Shown here: piece by piece, positions 26,610 to 35,630 of the stretch
Layout of the letters: the number at the start of each line of letters is the position of its first letter
Position numbering within the stretch: position 1 is the stretch's first letter
Assembly: GCF_044465595.1 (NCBI RefSeq)
Contig: NZ_JBITLV010000005.1
Location: forward strand, 186,001 to 250,000
Direction: 5' to 3'
DNA: 64,000 nt
Source: Spongisporangium articulatum
GTDB lineage: Bacteria > Actinomycetota > Actinomycetes > Actinomycetales > Kineosporiaceae
The notes under the pieces: generated by a model
Database searches by the model: none
The model's input: the letters and a program-made list of their open reading frames with translations, nothing else
What the model was told of the DNA's origin: nothing
Position numbers and translations under genes: made by a program

Positions 26610-28001
26610 ATGGCTGAGGAGCGGTTCCGGGTCCTGCACGACACGATGGGCGAGGTCCGGGTACCCGCCGATGCGCTCTACGGCGCCCAGACCCAGCGGG
26701 CGGTGGAGAACTTCCCGATCAGCGGCACGCGCATCGCCCCCGCCGTGATCCGGGCCCTGGCCCTGATCAAGCTGGCCGCCGCGACCGTGAACAGCCGCCT
26801 CGGCGTCCTCGACGAGGACGTCGCCGAAGCCGTGGTCGCGGCCGCCCGGGAGGTCGCGAACGGCGCCTACGCCGACCAGTTCCCGATCGACGTCTTCCAG
26901 ACCGGCTCGGGCACCTCGACCAACATGAACGTCAACGAGGTCGTGGCCACGCTGGCCGGGCGACGCCTGGGCCGCGACGTGCACCCGAACGACCATGTGA
27001 ACGCCTCCCAGTCGAGCAACGACACCGTGCCCACCGCCGTCCACCTGGCCGCGGCCCTGGCCGTGACCGAGTCCCTGGTCCCGGCGCTGGAGCACCTGGC
27101 CGAGGCCTTCGAGGACCAGGCCGGGCGCACCGCCGACGTGGTGAAGTCGGGGCGCACCCACCTGATGGACGCGACGCCGGTGACCCTCGGCCAGGAGTTC
27201 GGCGGCTATGCGGCGCAGGTGCGTCGCGGGGTCGAGCGGGTGCAGGCCGCGCTGCCACGGGTCGCCGAGGTGCCGTTGGGCGGGACGGCGGTCGGCACGG
27301 GCATCAACACGCCGCCGGGGTTCGCGGCGGCCGTGATTGAGGAGCTCGGCCAGCTCACGGGCCTGCCGGTGACCGAGGCCCGCGACCACTTCGAGGCGCA
27401 CGGCGCCCGGGACGCGCTGGTGGAACTCTCCGGGGCGCTGCGGGTGGTCGCGGTCAGCCTGACCAAGATCTGCAACGACCTGCGCTGGATGGGTTCAGGC
27501 CCGAACGCGGGGCTCGGCGAGCTGCACCTGCCTGACCTGCAGCCCGGCTCGTCGATCATGCCGGGCAAGGTGAATCCCGTTGTGCCGGAAGCGGTCCTGC
27601 AGGTCTGCGCGGTGGTCGTGGGCCACGACGCGACGATCGCGTGGGCCGGGGCGAGCGGCAACTTCGAGCTGAACGTGATGGTCCCGGTGCTGTCGAAGGC
27701 TCTTCTGGAGCAGATCGAGCTGCTGGCCTCCGCCACCCGCCTGCTGGCCGACCGGACGGTCTCCGGGATCGAGCCGAACGTCGAACGGGCCCGCACGCTG
27801 GCCGAGTCGTCACCCTCGATCGTGACCCCTCTGAACCGGACCATCGGCTACGAGGCGGCGGCGAAGATCGCGAAAACAGCGGTGGCGGAACGCATCACCG
27901 TGAAGGAGGCCGCGCTGCGCGCCGGCGTGGTGGCCGACGGGGCGATGACCGAGGAGCAGCTGGACGCCGCGCTGGACGTCTCGACGATGACCCACCCCTG
28001 A
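26610..28001 (+). CDS. fumC: Class II fumarate hydratase
   Basis: 463 aa, the standard length. The start RVLHDTMGEVRVPADALYGAQTQRA, the middle HVNASQSSNDTVPTAVHLAA and the superfamily signature GSSIMPGKVNP with the catalytic Ser are all present. It is an iron-free, oxygen-stable TCA-cycle enzyme, tetrameric. ATG 26610 follows GACGAT at 6 nt without a Shine-Dalgarno sequence. In mycobacteria this gene lies beside glpX; glpX is absent here. Convergent with the transglycosylase gene, 22 bp apart. Confidence 0.96.
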   Translation: MAEERFRVLHDTMGEVRVPADALYGAQTQRAVENFPISGTRIAPAVIRALALIKLAAATVNSRLGVLDEDVAEAVVAAAREVANGAYADQFPIDVFQTGSGTSTNMNVNEVVATLAGRRLGRDVHPNDHVNASQSSNDTVPTAVHLAAALAVTESLVPALEHLAEAFEDQAGRTADVVKSGRTHLMDATPVTLGQEFGGYAAQVRRGVERVQAALPRVAEVPLGGTAVGTGINTPPGFAAAVIEELGQLTGLPVTEARDHFEAHGARDALVELSGALRVVAVSLTKICNDLRWMGSGPNAGLGELHLPDLQPGSSIMPGKVNPVVPEAVLQVCAVVVGHDATIAWAGASGNFELNVMVPVLSKALLEQIELLASATRLLADRTVSGIEPNVERARTLAESSPSIVTPLNRTIGYEAAAKIAKTAVAERITVKEAALRAGVVADGAMTEEQLDAALDVSTMTHP

Positions 28002-28023
28002 CCCGGGGTCGGGCCGGGAGAAC

Positions 28024-29481
28024 TCAGTACCAGCCGACGGATTCGCTGTGCGCCCAGGCGCCGCAGGGGGTGCCGTAGCGGTCGGCGATGTAGCTGAGGC
28101 CCCACTTGATCTGCGTGACCGGGTTCGTCTTCCAGTCCGAGGCCACGCTGCCCATCTTGCTGCCGGGCAGGGCCTGCGGGATGCCGTAGGCGCCCGAGGA
28201 GGGGTTGTAGGCCCGGTAGTTCCACTGCGACTCGCGCGTCCACAGCTTGTCGAGGCAGGAGAACTGCGAGGTGCCCCAGCCCCGGTCGGCGGCCAGCAGC
28301 TTGGCGATGCCCTTGGGGTTGCGCTGCGCGTCCCGCAGGGCGCGCTCGCGGCGCTCCTCGGCGAGCCGGATCCGCTCGGCGGCCGCCTCGGCCTGGGCCA
28401 GCGCGGCGTTGACCTTGCTGTCGCCCGAGGCGAGCTGGAGGCTGGCCACCTGGCTGGCCTGCTGCTGGGCGGCGAGCTGCGCATCCTCGCGCTGGGCGGA
28501 GTCGGCGAGCACGGCGCTGGCCGACAGCGACCCGGTCAGCTCGCTCGAGGTCTTGCCACCGAAGTGGGGGGTGCCCCCCATCGAGGTGAGCGCGACCCCC
28601 TCGGCGCTGACGACCATGGCCAGCACCAGCAACCGGGCGGCGCCGATCTTCTTGCGGTCCTGCGCGGTGCGCGGGCGACCCGACTGACGGGCCCGCCCCG
28701 GGGCCCGCATCGGCTGGGCGGCCAGCCCGCCGGGCACGTCGCCCTGGGGGTCGTAGTACGGGTTGCCGTAGTCATGGGCGGCCAGGCCGGCGGGGGCGGG
28801 CGCGGGGGCCTGCACGCCGTCCGCGGCGAGACCCTCGCCCCAGCCCGGTACGTCCAGCGCCCGGGTCTCGGGCGCCTCGTCGAGGTCGTAGTGCGCCTCG
28901 CGGGCGGGGGCCGGGACGGCGATCGGCACGGTCTGCTCGGACGGCGCCGGCCGGAAGGCGTTGGGCCCGTGCCGCGGGGCCATCCGCAGCCCGGTCGGGT
29001 GCGTCTCCACCCCGCCCGGCAGCGGCAGGACGGCGGCGCTCGGGCGCAGCGCGTAGGGCTGCTGCCCCTCGGCGACCGACTCGGCGGGCACCTCGACCGG
29101 CAGGCGCAGCGCCCGGGTCTCGAGGGCCGCGTCGTACGGGTTGCCGAGGATGCCGATCGCGCGGGTCTCGGGGGACTCCTCGACCGCGTGGCCCAGCAGG
29201 CCGCCGATGGCCCGGGTCTCCGGCGCCTCGTCGCGATGCGGGGACGGCTTGGCGATGGCCCGCGTCTCCGGGTCACGGCGGGGCCGTCGGGCGCCGGAGC
29301 GACCCTCGGCCCGTCGCAGCTCAGAGCGCTTCGGGTAGACGGCGACGGGACGCTGGACGCGGGTCTCGGTCAGCTCCGGGAGCTCCTCCGCGGCCGCACC
29401 GTGGAGGTGGGCCAGCCGCAGCGCATCAGTGGCCAACCAACTCTCCGTGATCACGTCACGGTCACGAAGGGCGGTCGGCAC
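28024..29481 (-). CDS. Membrane-anchored transglycosylase-like protein with ETRA repeats
   Basis: About 485 aa. The N-terminal 278 residues are cytoplasmic, proline/arginine rich and contain the motif (P)ETRA at about residues 72, 88, 105, 121 and 205, the first four at 16-17-residue spacing. A single helix (about 280-298, ARLLVLAMVVSAEGVAL) is followed by a coiled coil (AQREDAQLAAQQQASQVAS...) and a C-terminal lysozyme-like domain (SCLDKLWTRESQWNYRAYNP, then AYGIPQALPGSKMGSV) with the catalytic Glu in WTRES. It is predicted to cut peptidoglycan outside while its tail faces the cytoplasm. The start is uncertain: GTG 29481 is 7 nt after CACCTT, with TTG 29517 and GTG 29454 as alternatives. Confidence 0.8.
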   Translation of the reverse strand: MPTALRDRDVITESWLATDALRLAHLHGAAAEELPELTETRVQRPVAVYPKRSELRRAEGRSGARRPRRDPETRAIAKPSPHRDEAPETRAIGGLLGHAVEESPETRAIGILGNPYDAALETRALRLPVEVPAESVAEGQQPYALRPSAAVLPLPGGVETHPTGLRMAPRHGPNAFRPAPSEQTVPIAVPAPAREAHYDLDEAPETRALDVPGWGEGLAADGVQAPAPAPAGLAAHDYGNPYYDPQGDVPGGLAAQPMRAPGRARQSGRPRTAQDRKKIGAARLLVLAMVVSAEGVALTSMGGTPHFGGKTSSELTGSLSASAVLADSAQREDAQLAAQQQASQVASLQLASGDSKVNAALAQAEAAAERIRLAEERRERALRDAQRNPKGIAKLLAADRGWGTSQFSCLDKLWTRESQWNYRAYNPSSGAYGIPQALPGSKMGSVASDWKTNPVTQIKWGLSYIADRYGTPCGAWAHSESVGWY

Positions 29482-29629
29482 GCGCTCTAAGGTGGCCAAT
29501 TCGTGACCCGGACACAAGTCCTATGCGGAGAAAACAGCCGGAATCTGCGCGATTAGCGAACTCTTTACATCCACCTGACCGGAGTGCCACAACCGGCACA
29601 CATCCGGACACTGAGCGTCACCAGTCACC

Positions 29630-29721
29630 CTGTTCGTGATCATGGAAGAAAGCGGCCCCAGCGAGCGGCGAGGGGAACTCGCCGACCCACCGGGGCCGCT
29701 TTCTTCCATGATCACGAACAG
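29630..29721. repeat. Hairpin, family A copy 1 (30-bp perfect stem)
   Basis: Arms 29630-29659 and 29692-29721 are exact reverse complements of 30 bp around a 32-nt loop. The outer part begins GTTCGTGATCATGGAAGAAA, shared with copies at 36463, 41000 and 59026; the inner part GCGGCCCC is private. It lies 4 bp beyond the phoH-like stop codon and upstream of the transglycosylase gene, so it probably ends phoH transcription. No T-tract follows either arm. Confidence 0.92.
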
Positions 29722-29724
29722 CCG

Positions 29725-31074
29725 TCAGGGGACGAAGCCCTCCAGCAGTTCGGTGACCAGCGCCGCCACCGGCGAGCGCTCCGAGCGGTTGAGCGTGACG
29801 TGGGCGAACAGCGGGTGCCCCTTCAGCGCCTCGATCACGGCGGCCACCCCGTCGTGCCGGCCGACCCGGAGGTTGTCCCGCTGGGCGACGTCGTGGGTGA
29901 GCACGACGCGGCTGTTCTGCCCGATCCGGGAGAGCACCGTCAGGAGGACGTTGCGTTCCAGACTCTGCGCCTCGTCGACGATCACGAAGGCGTCGTGCAG
30001 GGACCGCCCGCGGATGTGGGTCAGCGGCAGGACCTCGAGCATGCCGCGGTCCATGACCTCGTCGACGACCTCCTCCGAGACCAGCGCGCCCAGGGTGTCG
30101 AAGACCGCCTGGGCCCACGGGTTCATCTTCTCGGCCTCGTTGCCCGGCAGGTACCCGAGGTCCTGGCCGCCGACCGCGTACAGCGGGCGGAACACCACGA
30201 CCTTGCGGTGCTGCCGGCGCTCCAGCACGGCCTCCAGGCCCGCGCACAACGCGAGCGCGGACTTGCCCGTGCCGGCCCGACCGCCGAGCGAGACGATCCC
30301 GATGTCGGAGTCGAGCAGCAGGTCGATCGCGATCCGCTGCTCGGCGCTGCGCCCGTGCAGACCGAACACGTCCCGGTCGCCGCGGACCAGCTTGACCCGC
30401 TTCTCCGGGGTGACCCGGCCCAGGGCCGACCCGTTGGGTGAGACCAGGACCAGGCCGGTGTGGCAGGGAAGGTCGCGGGCGGCGTCCAGGTCGAGCGACT
30501 CCCCCGCGTAGAGAGCGGCGACCTCCTCCGCCCCGAGCTCCAGCTCTTCGAGGCCGGTCCAGCCGACCTCGACGGCCTGCCCGGCCTCGTACTCCTCGGC
30601 GGCGACCCCGGCGGACGAGGCCTTGATCCGCATCGGCAGGTCTTTGCTGACCAGCGTGACCCGACGCCCCTCGTCGGCCAGGTTCCGCGCCACGGCGAGG
30701 ATCCGGCTGTCGTGGTCACCGGTGCGGAAACCCGCCGGCAGGACGGTCGCGTCGATGTGGTTCAGCTCGACCTGGACCGTGCCGCCGACCTCCCCCACCG
30801 GCATCGGGGCGTCCAACCGGCCGTGCTTGAGCCGCAGGTCGTCCAGCAGGCGCAGGGCCTGCCGGGCGAAGTACCCCAGTTCGGGGTGGTTCCTCTTGCC
30901 CTCCAACTCCATGATCACGACAACCGGTAGCACCACCTCGTGCTCGGCAAAACGAAGCACGGCCCGCGGATCGGACAGCAGGACCGACGTGTCGAGCACG
31001 AAGGTTCTCCGGCTGCCCGGCTCCTGGGCCGTGGCGTCTGCCTGGGTGGTGGATCTCTGCTCGGAACCTGTCAC
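29725..31074 (-). CDS. PIN-PhoH fusion ATPase (PhoH2 type)
   Basis: 449 aa. The N-terminal PIN nuclease domain begins TFVLDTSVLLSDP with acidic residues at DTS, IMELEGKR and ILAVARNLAD. The C-terminal PhoH ATPase has a P-loop LGGRAGTGKSALAL (about residues 270-283), DEAQSLERNVL as Walker B, and a final SERSPVAALVTELLEGFVP. PhoH2 proteins are RNA helicase/RNases; in mycobacteria they pair with a small antitoxin-like PhoAT, and no such short gene is seen upstream here. GTG 31074 follows GGGGAG. Confidence 0.93.
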   Translation of the reverse strand: MTGSEQRSTTQADATAQEPGSRRTFVLDTSVLLSDPRAVLRFAEHEVVLPVVVIMELEGKRNHPELGYFARQALRLLDDLRLKHGRLDAPMPVGEVGGTVQVELNHIDATVLPAGFRTGDHDSRILAVARNLADEGRRVTLVSKDLPMRIKASSAGVAAEEYEAGQAVEVGWTGLEELELGAEEVAALYAGESLDLDAARDLPCHTGLVLVSPNGSALGRVTPEKRVKLVRGDRDVFGLHGRSAEQRIAIDLLLDSDIGIVSLGGRAGTGKSALALCAGLEAVLERRQHRKVVVFRPLYAVGGQDLGYLPGNEAEKMNPWAQAVFDTLGALVSEEVVDEVMDRGMLEVLPLTHIRGRSLHDAFVIVDEAQSLERNVLLTVLSRIGQNSRVVLTHDVAQRDNLRVGRHDGVAAVIEALKGHPLFAHVTLNRSERSPVAALVTELLEGFVP

Positions 31075-31235
31075 GGTGACTCCCCTCGGTGGAGGATGAC
31101 GAGCGCACTGCCGGGCGACGACGCTGTTACCTGGCGGTACGACGACGCTACGCGGTGGCACAACCGTCGCCATTGCGACAGGCCGACGTCAACCCATCCG
31201 GAGCAACAGACAATTCACAGCCGCACCAAGCCGGT

Positions 31236-31321
31236 CACGTGGGTGGATTACGTCCACGTGAATAAGGTCTTCCGAGGGGGTGCGAAATCGACTCCTGCGA
31301 GTGACCCTTAAGTTCACGTGC
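31236..31321. promoter_or_regulatory. CACGTG sites in phoH/lipoprotein intergenic region
   Basis: The 314-bp region between the divergent PhoH and lipoprotein genes holds the inverted pair CACGTGG (31236-31242) and CCACGTG (31254-31260), and a third CACGTG at 31316-31321. The first pair is spaced by 11 bp, one helical turn, as expected for a dimer. The rest of the region, AT-richer than the genes (for example around 31205-31220), contains no other feature I can name. Confidence 0.4.
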
Positions 31322-31388
31322 GACAACGGTCGATGCTCGAGCACGGCCGTTGCCGTCGGACAGGCTTGTGCTCAGGCTGGAGGTGACG

Positions 31389-32267
31389 GTGCGGACCGTC
31401 GTTCGGGTCGGCGTCCTGGTGGGCGTCGGCGTGCTCGCGCTGGCCGGCTGCTCCCGGCCCGCCTACCAATTCGTCGGCGACTCCAAGCACGACAGCGTGA
31501 TGCGCCTACCCGCCGGCTGGACCGAGGTGAACGCGGACGACGTCCTCAAGTCCTCGGGCGACTCCGCGTCCGAGGAGACCAGCTGGCTGACCTTCTTCGA
31601 CGCCTCGAAGCAGCCGTCGATCGACAACGTGGCCCGGCAGTACGCCGACGATCCCGTGCTGGTCGCCCAGACGTTGCAGGTCCCCGACGACGCACGCTCG
31701 TCGCTCACCGGTGACTTCCTGCGCGACGTCATCGTGCCGGTGGTCCCCGACGCGGCCGAGCAGCAGGCCGCGCAGCAACTCGTGCAGCAGATCGAGCAGG
31801 AGCAGGCCAAGGAGAAGGCCGCGGCCGGCGCCTCCGCGAGCGCGAGCCCGGGGGCGAGCCCCGGCGCCACACCCGCCACCACACCCGCCACCAGCCCGAG
31901 CGGCTCCCCCGGCCCCACACCGACGGCCGCGCCGGGCGCCACCCCCAGTGCCGGTGCCGGTGCCGGTGCCAGTACCGGTGCCGCGACGACCGACGGCACC
32001 GAGGCCACGAGCGGGACGACGGGAGACACGTACGTCACGTCGTTGCTGCTGCGCTACAAGACCATCACCACGCCGACCGAGCGCGGCGTCCACCTCGTAT
32101 TCAGCCGCACCCTGCTGGGCCATACCGAGATCTACGACAAGATCGCGGTCACCGACCCGGGCCTGAGCCGCGTCCACATCGTCATGGTGCACTGCTCGCA
32201 GGCGTGTTTCAGCGACCGCGGCCGGGAGATCGACCAGGTCGTGTCCTCGTTGCGGGTGAAGCTGTGA
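31389..32267 (+). CDS. Lipoprotein with Ala/Pro/Thr-rich linker
   Basis: 292 aa. A basic start (VRTVVRVG) precedes a hydrophobic helix and the lipobox LAGC, so Cys19 or near is lipidated and the protein sits on the outer face of the membrane. Residues about 25-145 and 215-292 form two domain halves; between them a 65-residue low-complexity linker of A/S/P/T/G repeats is visible. The C-terminal part (GVHLVFSRTLLGHTEIYDKIAVTD) resembles a small beta fold of unknown role. GTG 31389 follows GGAGG at 5 nt. It is 49 bp upstream of the FtsH-like protease, likely in one operon. Confidence 0.75.
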   Translation: MRTVVRVGVLVGVGVLALAGCSRPAYQFVGDSKHDSVMRLPAGWTEVNADDVLKSSGDSASEETSWLTFFDASKQPSIDNVARQYADDPVLVAQTLQVPDDARSSLTGDFLRDVIVPVVPDAAEQQAAQQLVQQIEQEQAKEKAAAGASASASPGASPGATPATTPATSPSGSPGPTPTAAPGATPSAGAGAGASTGAATTDGTEATSGTTGDTYVTSLLLRYKTITTPTERGVHLVFSRTLLGHTEIYDKIAVTDPGLSRVHIVMVHCSQACFSDRGREIDQVVSSLRVKL

Positions 32268-32316
32268 GCACAGCCGACCGCACCCCGAAGCGCATCAGCC
32301 ACCTCCGGAGGAACCG

Positions 32317-34794
32317 ATGAGCACCCCCAGTCAGCTGAGCGGTTCGCAGCGGGAAGTGAAGACCCGCCCGGAGCCGGACTGGAAGCGGCGCGGCACCCGC
32401 AAGCCGATGACGCCGTTCGACCGATTCAAGTTCCTGTTGCTGATCGCGGCGCTGTTCGGCGTCCTGGTCTGGAACGAGTACCTGCAGATCGAGCCACTCG
32501 GGTCGTGGGGCGACGCCTTCGCGCAGGAGACGGCGAGCCAGCAGTGGCTGCTGTGGCTGCTCGGCCTCGAGGCCGTGCGACAGCTGCACTTCCTGATCAG
32601 CGAGCGGAACCCGGCCTACAACCGGCTCTGGACCGAGCGCGTCTTCGCCGGTTTCGAGAGGTGGACCCAGCGTCGGTTCACGGCGTGGACCCGGTTCCGT
32701 CTCACCCGGGCGATCACCTGGGTGTTCTGGATCGTGGTCATCGCGATCGTGCTCGGCAAGGTCCTGGGCACCTCACCGGTGGGGGCGCTCTTCCAGGCCC
32801 CGGCGCTCATCTGGCAGGCGATGCCGATGATCGCGCAGATCGTGTTCATCATGGTCTTCGGGATCATGCAGTTCGTCGCCATCTTCTGGTTCATGTCGCG
32901 GGGCGGCGTCGAGACCCACTTCCCCGACGACATCGAGACCCGGTTCAGCGACGTGTGGGGCCAGGACCACGTGGTGGCTCGCGTGCAGGAGAACATGCTG
33001 CTGCTGGAGAACCCCGAGTCGATCGAGGACCGCGGCGGCCACGTGCCGTCGGGCATCTTGCTGTGGGGCCCGCCCGGCACCGGCAAGACGCTGATGGCCG
33101 AGGCCGTCGCGGGTGAGACGGGCAAGCCGTACGTGGCCGTCGACCCGGGCGCGTTCCAGGCCATGTTCTTCGGCGTCGGCATCCTGAAGGTCAAGGCGCT
33201 GTTCCGGAAGCTGCGGAAGCTGGCGCTGCGCTACGGCGGCGTCATCGTCTTCTTCGACGAGGCCGACTCGCTGGGCAACCGGGGCGGCGCGGTCGCGACC
33301 GCCACCCCCGCGGGCGCACAGTCGGCGGCGTGGGACGCGGCCGGCTGCAACGGATTCGGTCATCTGTCGGGCCACGCCCAGGAGGTCCTGGCCCGCGCCG
33401 GGATGAGCCCGAACGCGACGGGCCCGGGCTCGTCGCGGTTCGTCGTCCCCGGCGGTGGCGGTCGCGGCGGCTTCGGCGGCGACATGGGCACCCTGCAGGC
33501 CCTGCTGAGCGAACTGTCGGGGCTGAAGAAGCCGCGCGGTTTCGTGAACCGCGTCGTCCGGCGCACGCTGGGCATGCGTCCCAAACCGCCGCCGAAGTAC
33601 CGGATCCTCGTGATGATGGCCAGCAACCAGCCGGATTCGCTCGACCCGGCGCTGCTGCGTCCGGGCCGCATCGACCGCATCTACCGGGTCGGTTACCCGA
33701 GCAAGGCCGGGCGCATCCGCACGTACCAGGGGTACTTCGACAAGACCACGCACGAACTCACCGACGAGCAGATCGACAAGCTCGCCACGATCACCCCCTA
33801 CGCCACGGGCGCGACCATCAAGGACCTCGTCAACGAGGCGTTGATCAGCGCCATCCGCGACGGCCGGGAGACGATCGTCTGGAAGGACGTGATCCGGGCC
33901 AAGCACCTGAAGGACCTGGGGCCCGGCGAGGACGTCGAGTACGTGGAGCGGGAACGCCACGCCACGGCCCTGCACGAGGCCTGCCACGCCGTGCTCGCCT
34001 GGGCCACGCGCCGGCACCTGGACATCGACCTCGCCACCATCGAGAAGGGCAGCGACTACCTCGGCATGGTGAAGTCGATCCCGTCCGAAGAACTGTTCAC
34101 CCGGTGGCGGTCGGAGTACGAGAGCGACATCCTCGTGAGCGTCGCGTCGCTGGCGGGCGAGCGGATGTTCTTCGGCGGCGACAGTTCTTCGGGGGTGTCG
34201 GGCGACCTCGAGAGCGCCACGCACCTCACCGCCCTGATGGAGTCGCACTGGGGCATGGGCGCGGGCATCAGCTCGCTGCCCGCGCTGCAGCGACTGGGCA
34301 TCGGCGGCGGGGGCGGCGGCCCCGAACCGGGCCGCGGTCCAGGCGGCCCCGAGGGCGACGGGCCGGACGCCGAGGCGGCGAAGAAGGAGGAGCCGGGCGG
34401 CGGCGCGCTGGGCGCCCGGATCGAGCGGAACCTGCACAAGCACCTCGAGCAGGCCGCCGCCATCCTGACCGAGAACCGCCTGCAGGTGCTGGCTCTCACG
34501 CACGCGCTGGAGTTCCACAAGACCCTCACCGGCGAGGACGTCGTCGCCGTTCTCGAAGGCACCCAGGGCCCGCTGGTGGACGGCCGTCCCTACCGGGCCG
34601 AGGGCGTCCGCGAGGAGCTGGAGGAGTACCACCGCACCGCCGTCGAGGCGCACCGCCAGCACTCGCCGGTCGGCGTCCGGCTGCCGCACATCGGGCCCGA
34701 CGTCGTGCCCGGCGAGCTCGCGGTGGCCATGACCGGCCATCCGGAGGGCGACAAGTCCACCCCGCACGAGGAGCCGGGAACTCAGGCGCCGTAG
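32317..34794 (+). CDS. FtsH-like membrane AAA zinc metalloprotease
   Basis: 825 aa. Three hydrophobic segments (about 37-58, 128-148 and 166-192) precede the AAA module: Walker A GPPGTGKT (about 250-257), Walker B VIVFFDEADSL (about 309-319) and the second region of homology NQPDSLDPALLRPGRID (about 437) with arginine fingers. The M41 zinc motif is HEACH (553-557); the third ligand Asp is likely in SGDLESATHL (about 629). About 118 residues separate Walker B and SRH, far more than in ordinary FtsH, with a glycine-rich insert. ATG follows GGAGGAA. It differs enough from canonical FtsH to be a paralogue. Confidence 0.88.
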   Translation: MSTPSQLSGSQREVKTRPEPDWKRRGTRKPMTPFDRFKFLLLIAALFGVLVWNEYLQIEPLGSWGDAFAQETASQQWLLWLLGLEAVRQLHFLISERNPAYNRLWTERVFAGFERWTQRRFTAWTRFRLTRAITWVFWIVVIAIVLGKVLGTSPVGALFQAPALIWQAMPMIAQIVFIMVFGIMQFVAIFWFMSRGGVETHFPDDIETRFSDVWGQDHVVARVQENMLLLENPESIEDRGGHVPSGILLWGPPGTGKTLMAEAVAGETGKPYVAVDPGAFQAMFFGVGILKVKALFRKLRKLALRYGGVIVFFDEADSLGNRGGAVATATPAGAQSAAWDAAGCNGFGHLSGHAQEVLARAGMSPNATGPGSSRFVVPGGGGRGGFGGDMGTLQALLSELSGLKKPRGFVNRVVRRTLGMRPKPPPKYRILVMMASNQPDSLDPALLRPGRIDRIYRVGYPSKAGRIRTYQGYFDKTTHELTDEQIDKLATITPYATGATIKDLVNEALISAIRDGRETIVWKDVIRAKHLKDLGPGEDVEYVERERHATALHEACHAVLAWATRRHLDIDLATIEKGSDYLGMVKSIPSEELFTRWRSEYESDILVSVASLAGERMFFGGDSSSGVSGDLESATHLTALMESHWGMGAGISSLPALQRLGIGGGGGGPEPGRGPGGPEGDGPDAEAAKKEEPGGGALGARIERNLHKHLEQAAAILTENRLQVLALTHALEFHKTLTGEDVVAVLEGTQGPLVDGRPYRAEGVREELEEYHRTAVEAHRQHSPVGVRLPHIGPDVVPGELAVAMTGHPEGDKSTPHEEPGTQAP

Positions 34795-35546
34795 CGGCGT
34801 TCGCGTTCCGCGTAGTTGCGCAGCGCGCGCAGGAAGTCGACCCGGCGGAAGTCGGGCCACAGGGCCTCGACGAACGAGAACTCGCTGTGCGCGCTCTGCC
34901 AGAGCAGGAACCCCGACAGCCGCTGCTCGCCCGAGGTGCGGATGACCAGGTCGGGGTCGGGCTGGCCGCGCGTGTAGAGGTGCTCGGCGATGTGCTCGAC
35001 GTCGAGGATCTCGGCGAGCTCCTCGATCGAGGTGCCCTGCGCGGCGTGCGACTGCAGCAGGGAGCGCACGGCGTCGGCGATCTCGCGCCGGCCGCCGTAG
35101 CCGATGGCGATGTTCACGTGCCCGCCGGTGTTGGCCCGGCTGCCCGCCTCCAGCTCCTTCAACCGGCTGGCGGTGGCCGCAGGCAGCAGGTCGAGCGCGC
35201 CGACGGGGTGGACGTGCCAGCGGCCGGTGCCGGCGATGCGGGCCGCCACGTCCTCGCTGATGCCCAGGATGTCGGTCAGCTCGCGGGGCGAGCGGCCGAC
35301 CAGGTTGTCGGTGGACAGCATGAACAGGGTGACGACCTCGACCCCGAGCTCGTCGCACCAGCCGAGGAACTCGAGGATCTTGTCGCCGCCCGCCCGGTGC
35401 CCCTCGGCGGTCGCGGCGCCCAGCTGCTTGGCCCAGCGGCGGTTGCCGTCGAGGATGACCCCGATGTGCCGGGGGACCGCCGACGGGGTCAGGACCGCGG
35501 TGATCCGGCGCTCGTAGGCGCGGTACAGCAGCTGGCGCAGGCCCAT
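34782..35546 (-). CDS. uppS: Isoprenyl (cis-prenyl) diphosphate synthase, UppS family
   Basis: 254 aa. It contains the family blocks HIGVILDGNRRWAKQLG (catalytic Asp), GHRAGGDKILEFLGWCDELGVEVVTLFMLSTDN and DLVIRTSGEQRLSGFLLWQSAHSEFSFVEALWPDF. It makes short Z,E-prenyl or undecaprenyl diphosphate for wall synthesis. It corresponds to the Rv1086-type Z-farnesyl synthase by neighbourhood, but chain length cannot be read from sequence alone. ATG 35546 lies 7 nt after TACCGT. It is divergent from the hemolysin III gene and overlaps the FtsH-like gene's 3' end by 13 bases. Confidence 0.94.
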   Translation of the reverse strand: MGLRQLLYRAYERRITAVLTPSAVPRHIGVILDGNRRWAKQLGAATAEGHRAGGDKILEFLGWCDELGVEVVTLFMLSTDNLVGRSPRELTDILGISEDVAARIAGTGRWHVHPVGALDLLPAATASRLKELEAGSRANTGGHVNIAIGYGGRREIADAVRSLLQSHAAQGTSIEELAEILDVEHIAEHLYTRGQPDPDLVIRTSGEQRLSGFLLWQSAHSEFSFVEALWPDFRRVDFLRALRNYAERERRYGA

Positions 35547-35630
35547 GTCGGCCACGGTATCGGCAGACGAACGAGTGATGGGGCGCCTCCGCCGGATGTC
35601 ACTCACAGCAGACCTCGCTACCGTGGGCGG

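Noticed and set aside
29482..29629. c-di-AMP (ydaO) riboswitch before the transglycosylase
   Set aside because: Such riboswitches often precede cell-wall hydrolase genes in actinobacteria, but the conserved motifs were not found in the 150 bp upstream.
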